NCBI RefSeq assembly: GCF_034190915.1
Contig: NW_026947496.1
Span: 55,314,501-55,378,500, forward strand
Source of the DNA: Cavia porcellus
Lineage: Eukaryota; Chordata; Mammalia; Rodentia; Caviidae
Direction of reading: 5' to 3'
Length of the DNA: 64,000 bases
Shown here: piece after piece, positions 33,046 through 44,590 of the stretch
Numbering within the stretch: the stretch's first letter is position 1
Layout: each line of letters opens with the position of its first letter
Position numbers and translations under genes: made by a program
Notes under the pieces: model-generated
What the model was told of the DNA's origin: nothing
Databases searched by the model: none
Seen by the model: only the letters and a program-made list of their open reading frames with translations

Positions 33046-34265
33046 ATCCTATCTTTTAAAACACAGCAACTATTACCATAACTTTTGAAAAATTTAACAG
33101 CCACGCTTTTAGATCCTCCAATTGGCTTCGAGCCCACCAGGGTTCAGATTTTCAACAGTATCCATCTTGTCACACAGGGGCCTAGGTTCATAAAATCACT
33201 GGGAGAGGAATGCTTCTCCCAAATTGTTTTAGGAATTAGCCAGGGGCTCTGAAGAATTTTGGACCCTCTATTTCCTTCCTATATGGGAAGGTAATAGGCA
33301 AACCCACTGCCAGTTTTGCCAAGAACTCCAAAAACATGATCACTATAACATAGTCAAATAACTATGGCGACACTGACAAAAGGGGCTCACTCCTTGCTCC
33401 CTAGTTTAGACAGCAATCAAGACGCTGCTAGGGGGAGCAGGACAGAGGGGTTGCACACCTGATTCACAGCCGTGCGGCAGCTCCAGACTTAATGAGCCCC
33501 GGCCAGGCAGGGATTATCACATGGGCTCCTATGGGGAGCTGGGCTGACCGCAGTGCTCAAGAATTGGAGTCGCCAGACTTTTCTTGTTAGTGTCTTCTAA
33601 TGGTTCAGTAGTCAGTTTTGAGCTGAATCCAGTAGAGAGCTTATCTGAAGCATTTTTCATTAGTTGTATTTTACCTGATTCCAGTGTTGGCCACTTACAT
33701 GAATCTAGTGACATTATTAACCCAAGGACAATTTCCAGCCTGGTTCCTAGAAGTGACTATGGTATTAGATTTAGGGTCTGGGAAGGCTTTCTTTTAGACA
33801 TGTAAATCATTGTGCCAGCAAATGAAGAACAGATGGATCCCATTTTTATTTTTAAATATATATGCACAGGAATATTTTCACAGCCAGTGTTTCTAATGTT
33901 CTGCTCCACCCATTCGGCACTACTGCAATTGGGCCAGTCAGGGACTCCTGTCCTCGGGGACAGCTCTCAACTAGTAAGGACGCCCAGTGGGGTGGAAGTC
34001 CCTGGGGTGGGTGTTCTAGAGCATCCCCTAAAGGTCCCAGCCGGCGAGGCTCACTTACAAAGGCTAACCTGCTTTCTGCCAGCACCACTCAGTTCCCAAC
34101 TTCGCTGCCCAACTTCCAGGAACCACCTCATCCAGGAAACCTGAAGTCCCAAGCAAATCAGGACAGTTATCGACCACACAAAACATTTGCCCTCAATATG
34201 AGTCTCAGGGTCTGCTTCCTGCACACAAGGCAGTAATCTGCAGAGAAGAGTCTGGGGGAAAACCT
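33046..34265. other. Unique-looking DNA
   Basis: Overlapping frames on both strands at 33529-33805 read protein-like in stretches but match nothing I know. A donor-like CAG|GTAAAA lies on the minus strand near 33670. Frames at 33812-34236 are in competing registers. No gene is called. Confidence 0.35.
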
Positions 34266-34273
34266 CTAACGTG

Positions 34274-34370
34274 GTGCTGGGGATTTAGCTCAGCGGCATA
34301 AACAGCACCTGCCTGCCTTCCAAGTGCGTGGTTGTGAGTTTGACCCCAGGTACCGATTAAAAAAAAAACC
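34274..34370 (+). mobile_element. ID SINE
   Basis: Sense ID 'tgctggggatttagctcagcggcataaac' through 'gtttgaccccaggtaccgatt' with an A tail. The flanks 'aacctctaac' / 'accctccaac' look like an imperfect target-site duplication. It carries a small internal expansion ('aacagcacctgcctgcc'). Confidence 0.85.
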
Positions 34371-34380
34371 CTCCAACTTA

Positions 34381-34384
<4 letters not shown>

Positions 34385-34421
<37 letters not shown>
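34385..34421 (+). repeat. (GT)n microsatellite
   Basis: Uninterrupted GT run directly after the ID element's A tail region. Confidence 0.97.
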
Positions 34422-34423
<2 letters not shown>

Positions 34424-34499
34424 AGTGAGCTTCTGGAATATTTGGGAGATGAGTTTTTATCAAATCTGTGCCCAATGTTTCCACCAACAAAAAGTCATT

Positions 34500-34625
34500 C
34501 TTTTTTATTTACTTTTTTTTTATATTGTTGTTGCTTACTGAGTTGCCCAAGCTGGCCTGGAATTTGGGATTCTCCTGCCTCAGCCTCTTGAGTAGTTGGG
34601 CTTGCAGGGATACACTACTATGCAT
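34500..34625 (-). mobile_element. B1-like SINE
   Basis: Antisense: 'ttactgagttgcccaagctggcctggaatttgggattctcctgcctcagcctcttgagtagttggg'. Confidence 0.75.
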
Positions 34626-34664
34626 TCATTCTTTAAAAAAAAAACCATAATAAAACTGTGAACT

Positions 34665-34892
34665 TTTGGCCAACACAGTGGCACAAACCTATAATCCTAG
34701 CTAGGTAGGAGGCTGAGGCAGAACAATCATAAGTTTCAGGTCAGCCTTGAAAACTTAGTGAGACCCTGCCTTAAATAAAATAATAAGGATGTATGTGTAT
34801 GTGCGCTGGAGATGTAGCTCAGTGGTAGAACACTTGTATAACATGTCTGAGGACCCTGTGTTCAATCCCCAGGACTGCAAAAAAAAGAAAAG
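34665..34892 (+). mobile_element. Composite B1-ID SINE
   Basis: B1 part 'ggccaacacagtggcacaaacctataatcctagctaggtaggaggctgaggcagaac' joins, through an A-rich linker, an ID part 'gcgctggagatgtagctcagtggtagaacacttgtataacatgtctgagg...ttcaatccccagg', with an A tail. It is the most complete B1-ID copy in the window. Confidence 0.92.
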
Positions 34893-34967
34893 GAACTTAT
34901 AAAAAACAAGTAGCAAATATTTGTTTAACAATTTTTAAAGAAAGAAATGAGGTTTAAATTTTTATGT

Positions 34968-35168
34968 AGCTAAGCATGATGATACACGCCCATAATCCCA
35001 GCAATCTTGGGAGGTTGAAGCATCCGGATTGCAAGTTTGAGTCCAGCCTGGGCAATGTAGCAATTTGAGAACCTGTTAAAAAAGAAATTATATCTATATA
35101 TGGATAGGCTAGAGAGATAGCTCAGCGTGAAGGCTTACATTCAATCCCCAGTCCTGCCCCTCCCCGCA
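34968..35168 (+). mobile_element. Composite B1-ID SINE
   Basis: B1 'tagctaagcatgatgatacacgcccataatcccagcaatcttgggagg' plus ID 'ggctagagagatagctcagcgtgaaggcttacattcaatccccag' with a deletion in the ID middle. Same orientation as its upstream neighbour. Confidence 0.85.
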
Positions 35169-36025
35169 AATATATCTACATTTGGGACAGTGGGATAACT
35201 TTGGGATTTTCAACCTTTTCAAAGTCTCTAAATCCTTTTCCAGTGGAATCTTGTGTCCCTCTAGTTACAACTGGACACCAGTGGAACTGCTATGATGGAA
35301 ACGGGGCTCTGGGGCCAGGCCCCCCATCTTTTAGCCTCCCTTTCCATTCCCCACCCTCTACTCCCTTCCCCACTCCGGGAAACCAGTGGACACTCAAAAT
35401 ACAGAACAACTTACAGAACATCTTGATTTTGGGGGGAAAAAACAATGCTGGAAAAAAGACTGGCAGAAAACACACCGAAGATATTTCAGAAGGACTGGGT
35501 TTTTCTTTCTTATAATATACATCATAAGTATCTCCATGTCCTATAGGGAAATTTTTAAATGACAAAGGTGCAATGCATGGTTTGCGGGAAGGGAAGAGCA
35601 GAAAATTAATTCTGAAAGCGCAGGCAGACAGTGGTGGCACTTGCTCCAGACGGCCAGGGCTCTGAGATGGGCTGAGGAGCAGGGCCTTGCTCAGGTCCAG
35701 AGGAGTTAGCTCCTGGAGACTTCCGAACTTAAGCTATAGCCTGTTGGTTCCATGCTCAGCGAAGTCTTTGAAGTTTCCAATAATGATGTATGAGCACTCC
35801 CTATAAAATCAGCCCACAGCGACTCTCCCTTCCCCACTGTGCTTAGAGCAGTTCCCACACATGTACCCAGATGCCATCAGCTCAAATGCACAACCCAGGG
35901 GCCTTTGACGGGTACAGAAGAATTACCAAACACAGTGACTGAATTACAGTGTTGAAACCAATAAGTAGTTCCCTAGTGTGGCTGCCTATCAAAATCACCT
36001 GGAAGCTTATTAAAAATGGGTTTCT
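35169..36025. other. Unique-looking DNA
   Basis: No repeat or gene recognised. Frames at 35201-35640 on both strands overlap and carry no motif. Confidence 0.4.
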
Positions 36026-36027
36026 GA

Positions 36028-36194
36028 GTCAAGGGTGTTGATGTATATCTATAATTCCTGTAGGGATTATTAAACACGGTGGGAAGCTGAGGCAGGAGGG
36101 TCTCAAGTTCAAGCCCAGCCTGGAAAACCTAGTGAGACTGTTTCAAAATGAAAAATACAAAATAGGGCCTGGAGATTTAGCTCAGTGCAGTTTA
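36028..36194 (+). mobile_element. Composite B1-ID SINE, 3' truncated
   Basis: B1 'ggaagctgaggcaggagggtctcaagttcaagcccagcctggaaaacctagtgag', A-rich linker, then the first third of an ID ('gggcctggagatttagctcagtg'). Confidence 0.8.
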
Positions 36195-36554
36195 TCTCCA
36201 GTTTACTATTATCCTAATAATATCCTAGTAATAACAGTAAATGTAAAGGATTTCTGGTCTCCCCCCCACCCCACCCCCACACACACTGGTCTTCTGACTT
36301 GGGAGCTCTGGAATGCTGCTTAGAATCTATATTTTAGCAGACATTCAGGGATTCTCTTGCATCTTCTTCGGGAAGCTCATCACCCCATAGACTTGAGCTC
36401 TGGGAAACCCATGTGCCTCATTTGCTGCTGTAACCTGGGTACTGCAACAGAGTCCCAGATTCTGTGTTAAGTATCACAGCAGGATGACTATATATTGAAG
36501 GCTCAGCCTGTGATGGACATTTTGCTAAGTGGTTTCAAGTCCGTGTATTTAAAT

Positions 36555-36650
36555 CCAAATTCACAGTTTCTTATTCCATCTTGTAGATGACAAGACTTGC
36601 TCAGAGGACTTAAGAAACTTGCCCTGGTCAGTTCGAGATGAAGAAAGAGT
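36555..36650 (-). repeat. MIR SINE fragment
   Basis: 'cttattccatcttgtagatgacaagacttgctcagaggacttaagaaacttgcc'. Confidence 0.6.
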
Positions 36651-37479
36651 ATTTGAATTCTGGTATCGGTCCATTCCAGCTCATCATATTCAACTGTGCC
36701 CACTTCTAGAAAGATTCGTGGCTTTTCTTTTTCTTTTACCAGGAGGAAAAGAAAGAATCGGAACTCCCTACTTTCCTTCGTCTTCTCCTGTCCCGTTCCT
36801 GCTTCTTTGTCTACACGCACACCCCTTCTAAATTTGACCCATATGGCACCTAAAATAGGCCCCGAATTCCTCCCAGGATGAGCTGTGCGGAGGTTTATCC
36901 TCACAACTTCCTGACTTCTTGTCATAACATGTCATTTCTAAGCCTGTGGAAGTCAGTCATTCTTTGATTCACTTATAATTCTTACTTAGATGAAAGCAAT
37001 TATTGCAAAACTAGTCAGAGCCATTTGGCTACTCAAACTGTAAAAGCAGGAGATGGCGGCTTCCCACTCACCAGGGGTGAGAAGTCCAGGAAGGCTGCAG
37101 CTTCCTCCCCCAAACACCTAGGCAGGTTGTAGGGTACACAGAGAAGATTTCTGCCTCCCTGGCAACCAGTGAGCTGGCCTGGGGACAGCCACTGTGCCCA
37201 CTCCATGAGCAGGGTGTCTCAGCTCTCTTCCCCCTGTTGAATCACAGCTCCTTCCACCAAATCTTCAACGGAGGCGGAGCTGACAATAGTGTCAGCACAG
37301 CACTTGGCTTGCCTTGGCAGTGGGTAAAAAGGCTGACCTCTTACTGTCTAGACACAGGACTGGTTAAACTTCAGGGCAGTGCCTCTCCAGAAGTGGCTCA
37401 CAGCCCGACCCCGTGCGTTTGCAGTGTGCGGGCAGGGAGACTGCACCAGGACACACTTCCAGCCATGTACCTTTACTGA
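36651..37479. other. Unique-looking DNA
   Basis: A 140-codon minus frame at 36503-36925 runs through the MIR and is rejected as a gene. Nothing else recognised. Confidence 0.4.
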
Positions 37480-37640
37480 GTGCCATTCTTTTCATCAATG
37501 GAAAACCATTTTAGAAATCCATTATGCTAATTAACATGCCCGTGGGTGCTGAGCTAAGACATAATTGAAGCACTTTATGGCAGCTTTCTCTGGAGTGTGG
37601 AGCTTGGATCTTTCAGATGTTAAATAACCGCTCCAGTGTC
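37480..37640. promoter_or_regulatory. Candidate conserved noncoding element
   Basis: AT-rich, repeat-free block with a POU/homeodomain-like ATGCTAATTAACATG at 37524-37538, then ATAATTGAAG, CTTTATGG and GATCTTTCAGATG. Motif density suggests an enhancer; this is inference without alignment. Confidence 0.3.
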
Positions 37641-37658
37641 GATGAACACTAACACACC

Positions 37659-37704
37659 CACGTGCATGCACACACACATGCACACGTGCACACATGCACA
37701 CACA
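37659..37704 (+). repeat. Alternating purine-pyrimidine (CACATG)-rich tract
   Basis: 46 bases of unbroken pyrimidine-purine alternation mixing CA, CG and TG steps, including two CACGTG/ACGTGC sites. Such DNA can adopt Z form (established for alternating CG/CA tracts). Confidence 0.9.
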
Positions 37705-37784
37705 GCATTTTATCCTTGCTTTCTCTTGAGAAGTAAATTACAGACAACAGATCAGCCATCACAGCTACCAATTAGGAGAACTCA

Positions 37785-37882
37785 GGGTGCGCCTGGTACT
37801 GTGCAAAATGTTTGGTCAAGAAAGAAAAGTTGTCATTTAATTCTCCATGCAGAAACTGAGGCCCCAAGAAGTCTGCAAGGGA
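37785..37882 (-). repeat. MIR SINE fragment
   Basis: 'ggtactgtgcaaaatgtttgg' and 'tgtcatttaattctccatgcagaaactgaggccccaag'. Confidence 0.6.
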
Positions 37883-38598
37883 GGAAGGGTCCCTTCATGC
37901 TCCTCTACCTTGACAGCTTTCCGCCTTCATGGCTGTAGGGGGCTGGCAGCCTGTTAGTCCTTTCCAGTCCCCTGGGACTGCCTCAGACATCAGCAACAAG
38001 CACTTTTTGCTCTTGGTTCAACACTTGGAGCCAAATAAATAAATAAAATCTTGATTCCCAAAATATATTCTCCAGGATGACTTCTGAGCATAACTGATTC
38101 TGAAACAGGCTTGGGAACCTGTCTGGCATGACAGCCATGTTATATCTGGAAACACACAGAGTCATGACTCTGAGGGACCACCAAGCCTATGGGTGGCCAG
38201 AACACAAGCATCCCCTGCTCCCTGCTAGGCCGGCACGTGGGAACCTGTCTTTTGTCACCCTGTGCTCTGTGTCTGTGTTTGAAGCTAAGGAGAGGACAGC
38301 CACTCACTGCCCAAGAGAACCCTCTCCTCCTGACCACAGCCAGGACCAGTCCATGATGATCCACATAGCCAGCAAGGCCGAAAGGAGAAGGGCAGGTCCA
38401 GGAGGGTGATGAGAAGCAGCCAGGGTCTGGCAAGTTGCTGGTGAATTCCACAAAAAGCCTACAAGAGAGAGAGGAGCCAAGGTTGACTTGAAGATTGTTG
38501 GCCTGAGTTAAGGAGAATGACACTGCCATTGACCACATAGGGAAGATTGTGAGGAGCAGGTTGGGGAGAACAGCTGGACATGTTACTAGATTGTCAAT
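37883..38598. other. Unique-looking DNA
   Basis: Nothing recognised; competing frames on both strands at 38128-38538. Confidence 0.4.
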
Positions 38599-38599
38599 G

Positions 38600-39190
38600 T
38601 ATATTCATTTTCTATTGCTGCATAATGAATTAGAATGCACCTAATGGCTCAAAATAACCCCCGTTCATTAGCTTGCCATCCAATGGGTGAGTGTGCCAGA
38701 TGAAAGCAATGGAATTCCCTGCTCAGGATGTCAGCAGGCTGAAGTCACAGCATTAGCTGGACTCTTACAGAAAGGCTTGGAGCAAGAATCTACTGGGAAG
38801 TACACTCCTATTACTGTGAGACCTTGGCTTCTTTAGCTCACAGGCCTGAGCTCTCTGTTCGCTAGCTGGCTCTCAGCTAAGAGTCACTCATTACTTCTAG
38901 AAGGAACCACAAGGCTCCCTCTGTCTTCTAGGCAGAGAGGATGGGTCAGATCCTCTCCCGATTGCAACCTCTCTTCTGCCACCAGCCAGAAAAATCTGTC
39001 TTTAGAAGGCCTATGGGATTAGATCAGGATCACTCGAATCTCACTCTTGTAGGGTCAACTGTTACATAAAACATCACCTAATCACAGGCCTGAGTTCCAT
39101 CATATTCCAGGAATCACAGAGGGTAGGCACAGTATGGTGGTGCTGGAGGGCAAAATTATTGGGAGCTTTTCTAGAATTCTATCTACCATA
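38600..39190 (-). mobile_element. Old MaLR/ERVL-type LTR, antisense
   Basis: It begins 'cattttctattgctgcataatgaattagaatgcacctaatggctcaaaat', the antisense of the common LTR 3' end. It continues through segments like 'ggcctgagctctctgttcgctagctgg' and ends 'attctatctaccata'. No internal retroviral sequence. Confidence 0.6.
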
Positions 39191-41270
39191 TGGCACAAGA
39201 TAAAAGGGGAAGGGTCTCTTTCAGAAAATTCTCCAGGGCTGAGGATGTGGTAGGAAGGGGAAGGGCCATCTGGATCTCCTTAGCCTTTGGAACCTGAAGC
39301 ATCAGGAGTGCAGGCCTGGCCCTGTGAAGCTGCCCCTCACCCCAGCTGCTGCAGAGGCCCCACATGGGCGGCCCTCCCAACGCTCCTGCACAGGCCTGGA
39401 GGCTTCTTGGCCATAGCATCCCCGAGCCTGGCAGGTGAAACAACATTTGGCTTCTCTCCTGGGCTTTCATGGAAAGGGCTGTGTTCCAGGTTGGCAGCTG
39501 TGCTTGCAGGGAAGGAGAAGAGAGGAAAGCCAAGTTCCAGAGGCCTCGCTGCCAGGCAGGACACCTGGGCCTCCTCTCTTCAGTCACTAAAAATGGTTGG
39601 GGGAAGCCCAGGGCAGCTGGAGTGGTGGCAGCATAGATCTCAGGGAGTGGAGTCAGAGGGCTGACTTACCCCTCTCCATTTCCCCACCACAGGGGGCTTG
39701 TGAGAGTGACACAGTATGCACACTGTCAGTCACTTAGCACTGTGGTTGGCTTACAAACAGCACCCACAAGGCTGGCACAATGGCTGCTATTAACTAATGG
39801 GGAGTGTGTACCTGGCAGATAGAGGTGGTTGGACCAGACAGGATTAAAAAGGAGGAAGGGATTAGGTGAAGAGGTCAAGGCCATGGCCAGCCTCCTTAAC
39901 AGGAACTCAGAATATTGGAGTGCATGTTGGTTGTTTCCATAAACACCCATGAATACATAAAGCATAAATGCTAAACCCTGAGGCCTGATGATTCCAATTG
40001 AGCTACACAGGAAATCTGGATATGATGGTCCCAAGAAGCCTAGGTAAACCAAATAGGGTCTCTACCTCCTGCAGAGATTCAGGAGCAAAGAAGGGGGACA
40101 TGCAAGAGAGAAGCCTACTGTGTTGGTATATTGTGTATAACATTTGGTTGCAAGGAAAAGATCTCTGCCCAAGCTCCTGGAGTGGGGTAACCCGGGAGGC
40201 ATTAGTGGTGTGTTCACCTTACCCTTCTCCACATTTGTCTGCTGTGCCTTGAGGACTCTGCACCTCCAACCTGCTTCAGCAAGAGTGGATCAGCCACTTT
40301 GTAGCTTCAGCAAGGTAAAGACCAGAGATCCTAAAAGGCAGTGGAGTGGGAGCACATAGGTGATGCCCTCTGCTAGCTTCGCTCCGAGGAGCTGTGGTCC
40401 TCTGTCCTGCCCATGAAAACATCTCTTTGTTCTGGTGAGCACCACCAGAGACCAGTGATGATTTAGTTTGTAGAGAGGTGTCCCCTGCATAGCATCTTCC
40501 ATCCAAGGGCGAGTACAAAAGCCTCTCAGGAGAGAAAGGCCCTCTCTAAAACTATGAGTTCCACTGAGAGCAGATGGTGGCATAAAAATAAGGTCTTATT
40601 CTTACCCAAGATGGATAATCTGGAACCAGTTTGAAATCCCTGTTGAACTGGAGCCCTAAACATGCTTATTCCAAGACTGTGACAGACAATCCTGCAGGTC
40701 CCCAACAATAAGGAAGCATGCTTGCCAGGCTCTACACCTGCTCAATTATCAGCTCATTCCCCTTGTCTGGCAGGCACTCTCTGCCTTCTTCAGAGAGTGC
40801 ACACAGCATTAAAGTCATTGTCCCTGCCTGGCTCTACATGATCTATCAGTTCAAGCGCCAAGCACTATGTAACTAGAGCCAGGTGACTCCTTGTTTGTTA
40901 GCTCCCTTGTTTGAAAGATGAAGTTGGTTGGTTCATGGACTGATTCCTGATCAAGAGTTTCCCCTCTGTTCTAGTCAGTGATGGAGGAGGGGCGTGGGGT
41001 AACCCAGGGACGGCTGCCCCAATACCTAACCCTTCCTTCCTGTACACTGTGGCTAGACTCTCAGAGAGGGCCCAAGGGCTGAGCTGGCACTCTAAATATA
41101 CTGACCACAAATGATCCCTGACCCCATTCTGACTTCACAAGTTCCCTTTCACACATCATTATACAGTTCCCGAAATCTAATCTATTCTGGAACATTCCCA
41201 GAAGGGCCAGAAAGGAACTGCCGTTCTTTCTAGGCTTGCTGTTTTCTAGAATGAAATTCTCAGTGTTATT
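39191..41270. other. Long unique-looking stretch
   Basis: Frames of 97-134 codons on opposite strands at 39183-39664 overlap and have no domains. No promoter, exon pair or repeat was recognised. Confidence 0.4.
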
Positions 41271-41535
41271 TCAAAACCAGTTTTACAGAAATCCTGTTTT
41301 GCAAAACAAAGTCTCTTGTGGTTAATTAAATAATTATCTCTCATTTGTCTTTTCAACAAGTCTCAGTTTTCACAGAATGGGCTTATTTAATGTGGACTAC
41401 ACCCAGATGGGTATTTCTGGGGCAACAACATGTCACGGAAGAAGACAATTAATTACAAGACCACCAGTGGCCTGGGCCAGGTTAATAGTGAAGCCAAGTG
41501 CCACTGGCTGTGTCTCCACTCTTCATTAACTCGAG
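41271..41535. promoter_or_regulatory. Candidate conserved noncoding element
   Basis: Repeat-free block with GTTAATTAAATAATTAT (41321-41337) and CAATTAATTAC (41446-41456), plus a GGCCTGGGCCAGG palindrome-like segment near 41469. Homeodomain motif clustering suggests an enhancer. Inference only. Confidence 0.3.
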
Positions 41536-41904
41536 TCCCAGTTGTGACTTTCCACCAGGGCTGTAAGCGCTGGCTTCCCTAAATTCAGATAGAAGCAGAG
41601 CAGCAGCATAGGCCACAAACACTGTCAGGGCATGAAGAATAACAACAATAAGGCATTCATATTAGGAGAGAGATCCATTCATCATGGTTTGTTTACCCTC
41701 TCAACAGCCAGTAGATTTGCTGCCACTGTCTCTGGGGAGGTAAAGCGTAAGGAAATCAGATTGTGGAGAGAAGAATATGAACTTTGCAGTCATCCCTGCC
41801 TCCTTTCCAATCCCAGCCAAGGCCCTGCCTTCTCTGATGGGACAAACCCGTACAGGACCCTGATCACTCAATATCCGTACTGTAACTCTCATTAAAGAGC
41901 TGAG

Positions 41905-42033
41905 AACTGCGGGTACAGTGGTGCATGCCTACTGTCCTAGCTACTCAGGTGGTTGAGGCTGGAGAATTTATGGACCCCAGAAGTCTGAGGCTGGCCTGGG
42001 CAAGATAGCAGCACACCACCTCAAAAACACAAA
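41905..42033 (+). mobile_element. B1 SINE
   Basis: 'gggtacagtggtgcatgcctactgtcctagctactcaggtggttgaggctggag' with the 'ggctggcctgggcaagatagc' 3' half. Confidence 0.85.
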
Positions 42034-42465
42034 TGCCCTCCGGAGTCTGGATGTTCCGACTCCAGGTCTCTTGCTCTTGGTTCCTCTTCTAAAAATGGGA
42101 ATTAATAACACCTTCCTCACAAGAGGCCTGAAGATTACCTGAGATCACACGTGTGAGAGATTCTGGATCTCATAGGTGCCCCTCATGTTTGCATCTTTCC
42201 CATAGTAACCAGCCTTATTCAGTCTGGTCCTGAGGTTCTATGAAAATCTCTCAAATCAGTGTCATGTGGACCTATTTCACACAGAAAGAACTATAGGGAA
42301 AGCTGGGCTTTCTTCATGCAGAAAAAACTTGCCTGCCTCCGGCTATGATCCCATCCTTTCTAGATCCTTCTTTCACTGTGGCAAAAGAGTCTGCCATCTA
42401 GTCTCCTAATTCTATACAAATATAATTCCCAAGTTTAAGGGAAACTATGACCAGAGAGAGCGACA
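42034..42465. other. Unique-looking DNA
   Basis: A short MIR-like piece is possible at 42070-42140 ('tctaaaaatgggaattaataacaccttcctcacaagaggcctgaagattacctgag'). The rest is unassigned. Confidence 0.4.
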
Positions 42466-42469
42466 GAGA

Positions 42470-42800
42470 GAGAATGACAATACTTCCCAGCATTCCTTGC
42501 AGCTAGACATGACTAAATTCTCACTCAGAATATGAGAGAAAGTGAACTCTACAGTTACAGAATCTGATCCTTGGAATGACTGAACTCTTTTTGCTCCCTT
42601 CCTACAGGCTAGAAAGCATATAAGGAACTCAGGAGCCAGTTTTGAGCAATCACTGGAGACAACACTGAGCGACAAGATAGGACAGAGCAACTGGGTCACG
42701 CAGCAGAGCGACTCTTGGGCACCCACCTACCTCCGGAGAAAGCAGCACAGTTCTATTTGGCTACCAACACTATATTTGGGGTCTCTTTGAGACAAATATT
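42470..42800 (+). mobile_element. Probable old LTR
   Basis: 'cttcccagcattccttgcagctagacatgactaaattctcactcagaatatgagagaaagtg' is typical of the 5' part of MLT1-like LTRs. A GCATATAAGG TATA-like box lies at about 42617. Confidence 0.45.
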
Positions 42801-42904
42801 CAGTTTATTCCTAACTCACATATTCGCTTTCCCTTTATCAGAATTCATCTTTGGAGTTTGCCTCTAGCAAGAAAAATCTGGAGCAAAGATCAGCCTTTAG
42901 GGTA

Positions 42905-43138
42905 GATCGGGTTTCAAAATCTGGCTGCTGGTAAACCAGATCCAGCCCACAGATATGCTTTGGTTGGCTCATATAGTTTATTTTTTCAAATTTGAAGTCA
43001 TGGTTAACATTTGCAAACAGAGAAAGTTCACATAAAAATTTAAATTGGGGGCTTCTCTTGGGAAATCTGAAGCTCTGAAAAACCTAGGCACGTGTTCTTG
43101 CCTGGCAAAAATTAGCAGATGCTACATTGTCCCTTTGA
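42905..43138 (-). mobile_element. hAT-like DNA transposon or similar relic
   Basis: 'caaaatctggctgctggtaaaccagatccagcccacagatatgctttggttggctcatatag' resembles the 'aaatctggcccac... tttgtttggcccacac' segment of an old hAT-type repeat. The family was not resolved. Confidence 0.4.
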
Positions 43139-44370
43139 ATGAGCAGAGCGCTTCAGTTCTCCATGGGCAGCACCCGTGGCAGATGCTGCTGTGCTGAGTT
43201 CTGCCAGTTTTGGGGTCCGATGTGTGGATTTCCAACCCCCAGGACCTGTGAGGGGCTGGGGACAGAGGGACTAAGTTAAAACACTGTTGAGCACCTCCAG
43301 CAACCTCCAACCAACAGCCGTTGGGAGCTTCCACGTGGTACCTCCAGCTCCCCAGGTCTCCCGTGAGACAACTGACAGGCACCTTTGACACTGGCCCTCA
43401 GCCTTGAGTCCCGGTTGCCCACCGTGGGTTAGCTCATTCCCCCCATACGCTCGGCTGACGGGCTGCCGTTCCCCAGGTGGCCTTCCATATGCACTCGCAG
43501 TGCCCAGGTCACCAGACCTTTCAGTTCACATGTGGCACCCAGCATCCATCTTCCTGCCCTCCTGCTGTTTTTCTTCAGAAGGTACACATTTAATTGTATT
43601 TAATACATGTTAAAAGTGAATAGGAAGTAGATCATTATGTCACAGAATAACACAAGTGAAAGGATACAGGCTCGTGGAAGTAAAGAATATTCCTACAGGA
43701 TTAACGTGCAGGTGGCCAGTCTGCTTAATTCACGACCTTTTCAGCCTGATGTAAGACTGTTTGTTTATTAACTGCACTGAAAGCTCTTGTCACAGTTCAG
43801 GAGTCCTTCACCCTGACTGGGGACAGGCCCTGAGATCATTAGGTGGCCATCTCTAGTGTACCGAGAGACGGTAAATACATTTCGGCGGGAGGAAGAACCA
43901 CAAGAAATCTTGGCCCTTGGGTCAGTTTAGGGAACTACAGATAGCATCAGGGTAGGGGTCGTGGAGGGAGGTAAGGGGCACGTACTTGACCTTTTCCTGT
44001 TCTCATGAAGATTCTTTTCCCCACACTGTCCTCAGGGTTCTGTGTCTGTTACAGAGTGGGTCTGCTTACGCTGCCACTTCTTCTGGGTGTGTCTGAGGGA
44101 GCTGTACCTTACTCTACTCTGACAGAGTCTGACAGAGTTCACTTCATTCTGTAGTGAATGCCCAAGCAAGATTTATCTGGACTCTCTGGGCCACCCTGAC
44201 CCAGCCTAGAGGGAGTGGATCAGAGTGGCGGAGTAAGCCAGGGGGCACTGTGGCTCAAGACTCGTTTCTCAATCTGTTCTGTTGAAGTCTTGAGACAGCA
44301 CTAGCTACCCCCAAGCCACTTAGAAGCCAGGATCATGAGGATTTTGGGAAACTAGACACTGCCTAACAAT
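43139..44370. other. Unique-looking DNA
   Basis: No gene recognised. A 12-base imperfect tandem (CTGACAGAGT) lies at about 44119-44140. 43560-43780 is AT-rich and repeat-free. Confidence 0.4.
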
Positions 44371-44374
44371 CAAC

Positions 44375-44590
44375 CTTAAAAGCATTTGGCCTCTGAAGTC
44401 AGTCTGTCTAGGGTTCAAATCCCAGCTCTCCCACTTAGTAGCTGTGTGACCCTGGACCAGTCATTTAACCTCTTCATGCCTCTGTAAAAACTGAGGATTT
44501 AGTGAGTTAATAAAGTGCTTTGCCCTGCACCTGCATAGAGTAGTGCCTAAAACATGACAGCTACTTTAGCTCTGGTAGAGGACAACAGGG
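44375..44590 (+). repeat. MIR SINE (well preserved)
   Basis: 'ggttcaaatcccagctctcccacttagtagctgtgtgaccctggaccagtcatttaacctcttcatgcctctg' followed by the 'taataaagtgctttgccctgcacc' 3' region. Confidence 0.95.

Noticed and set aside
33529..33805. Protein-like frames on both strands with a GTAAAA donor on the minus strand
   Set aside because: The two strands compete, no acceptor is found, and no similarity is recognised.
36503..36925. 140-codon minus-strand frame
   Set aside because: It includes an antisense MIR segment and has no recognisable domain.
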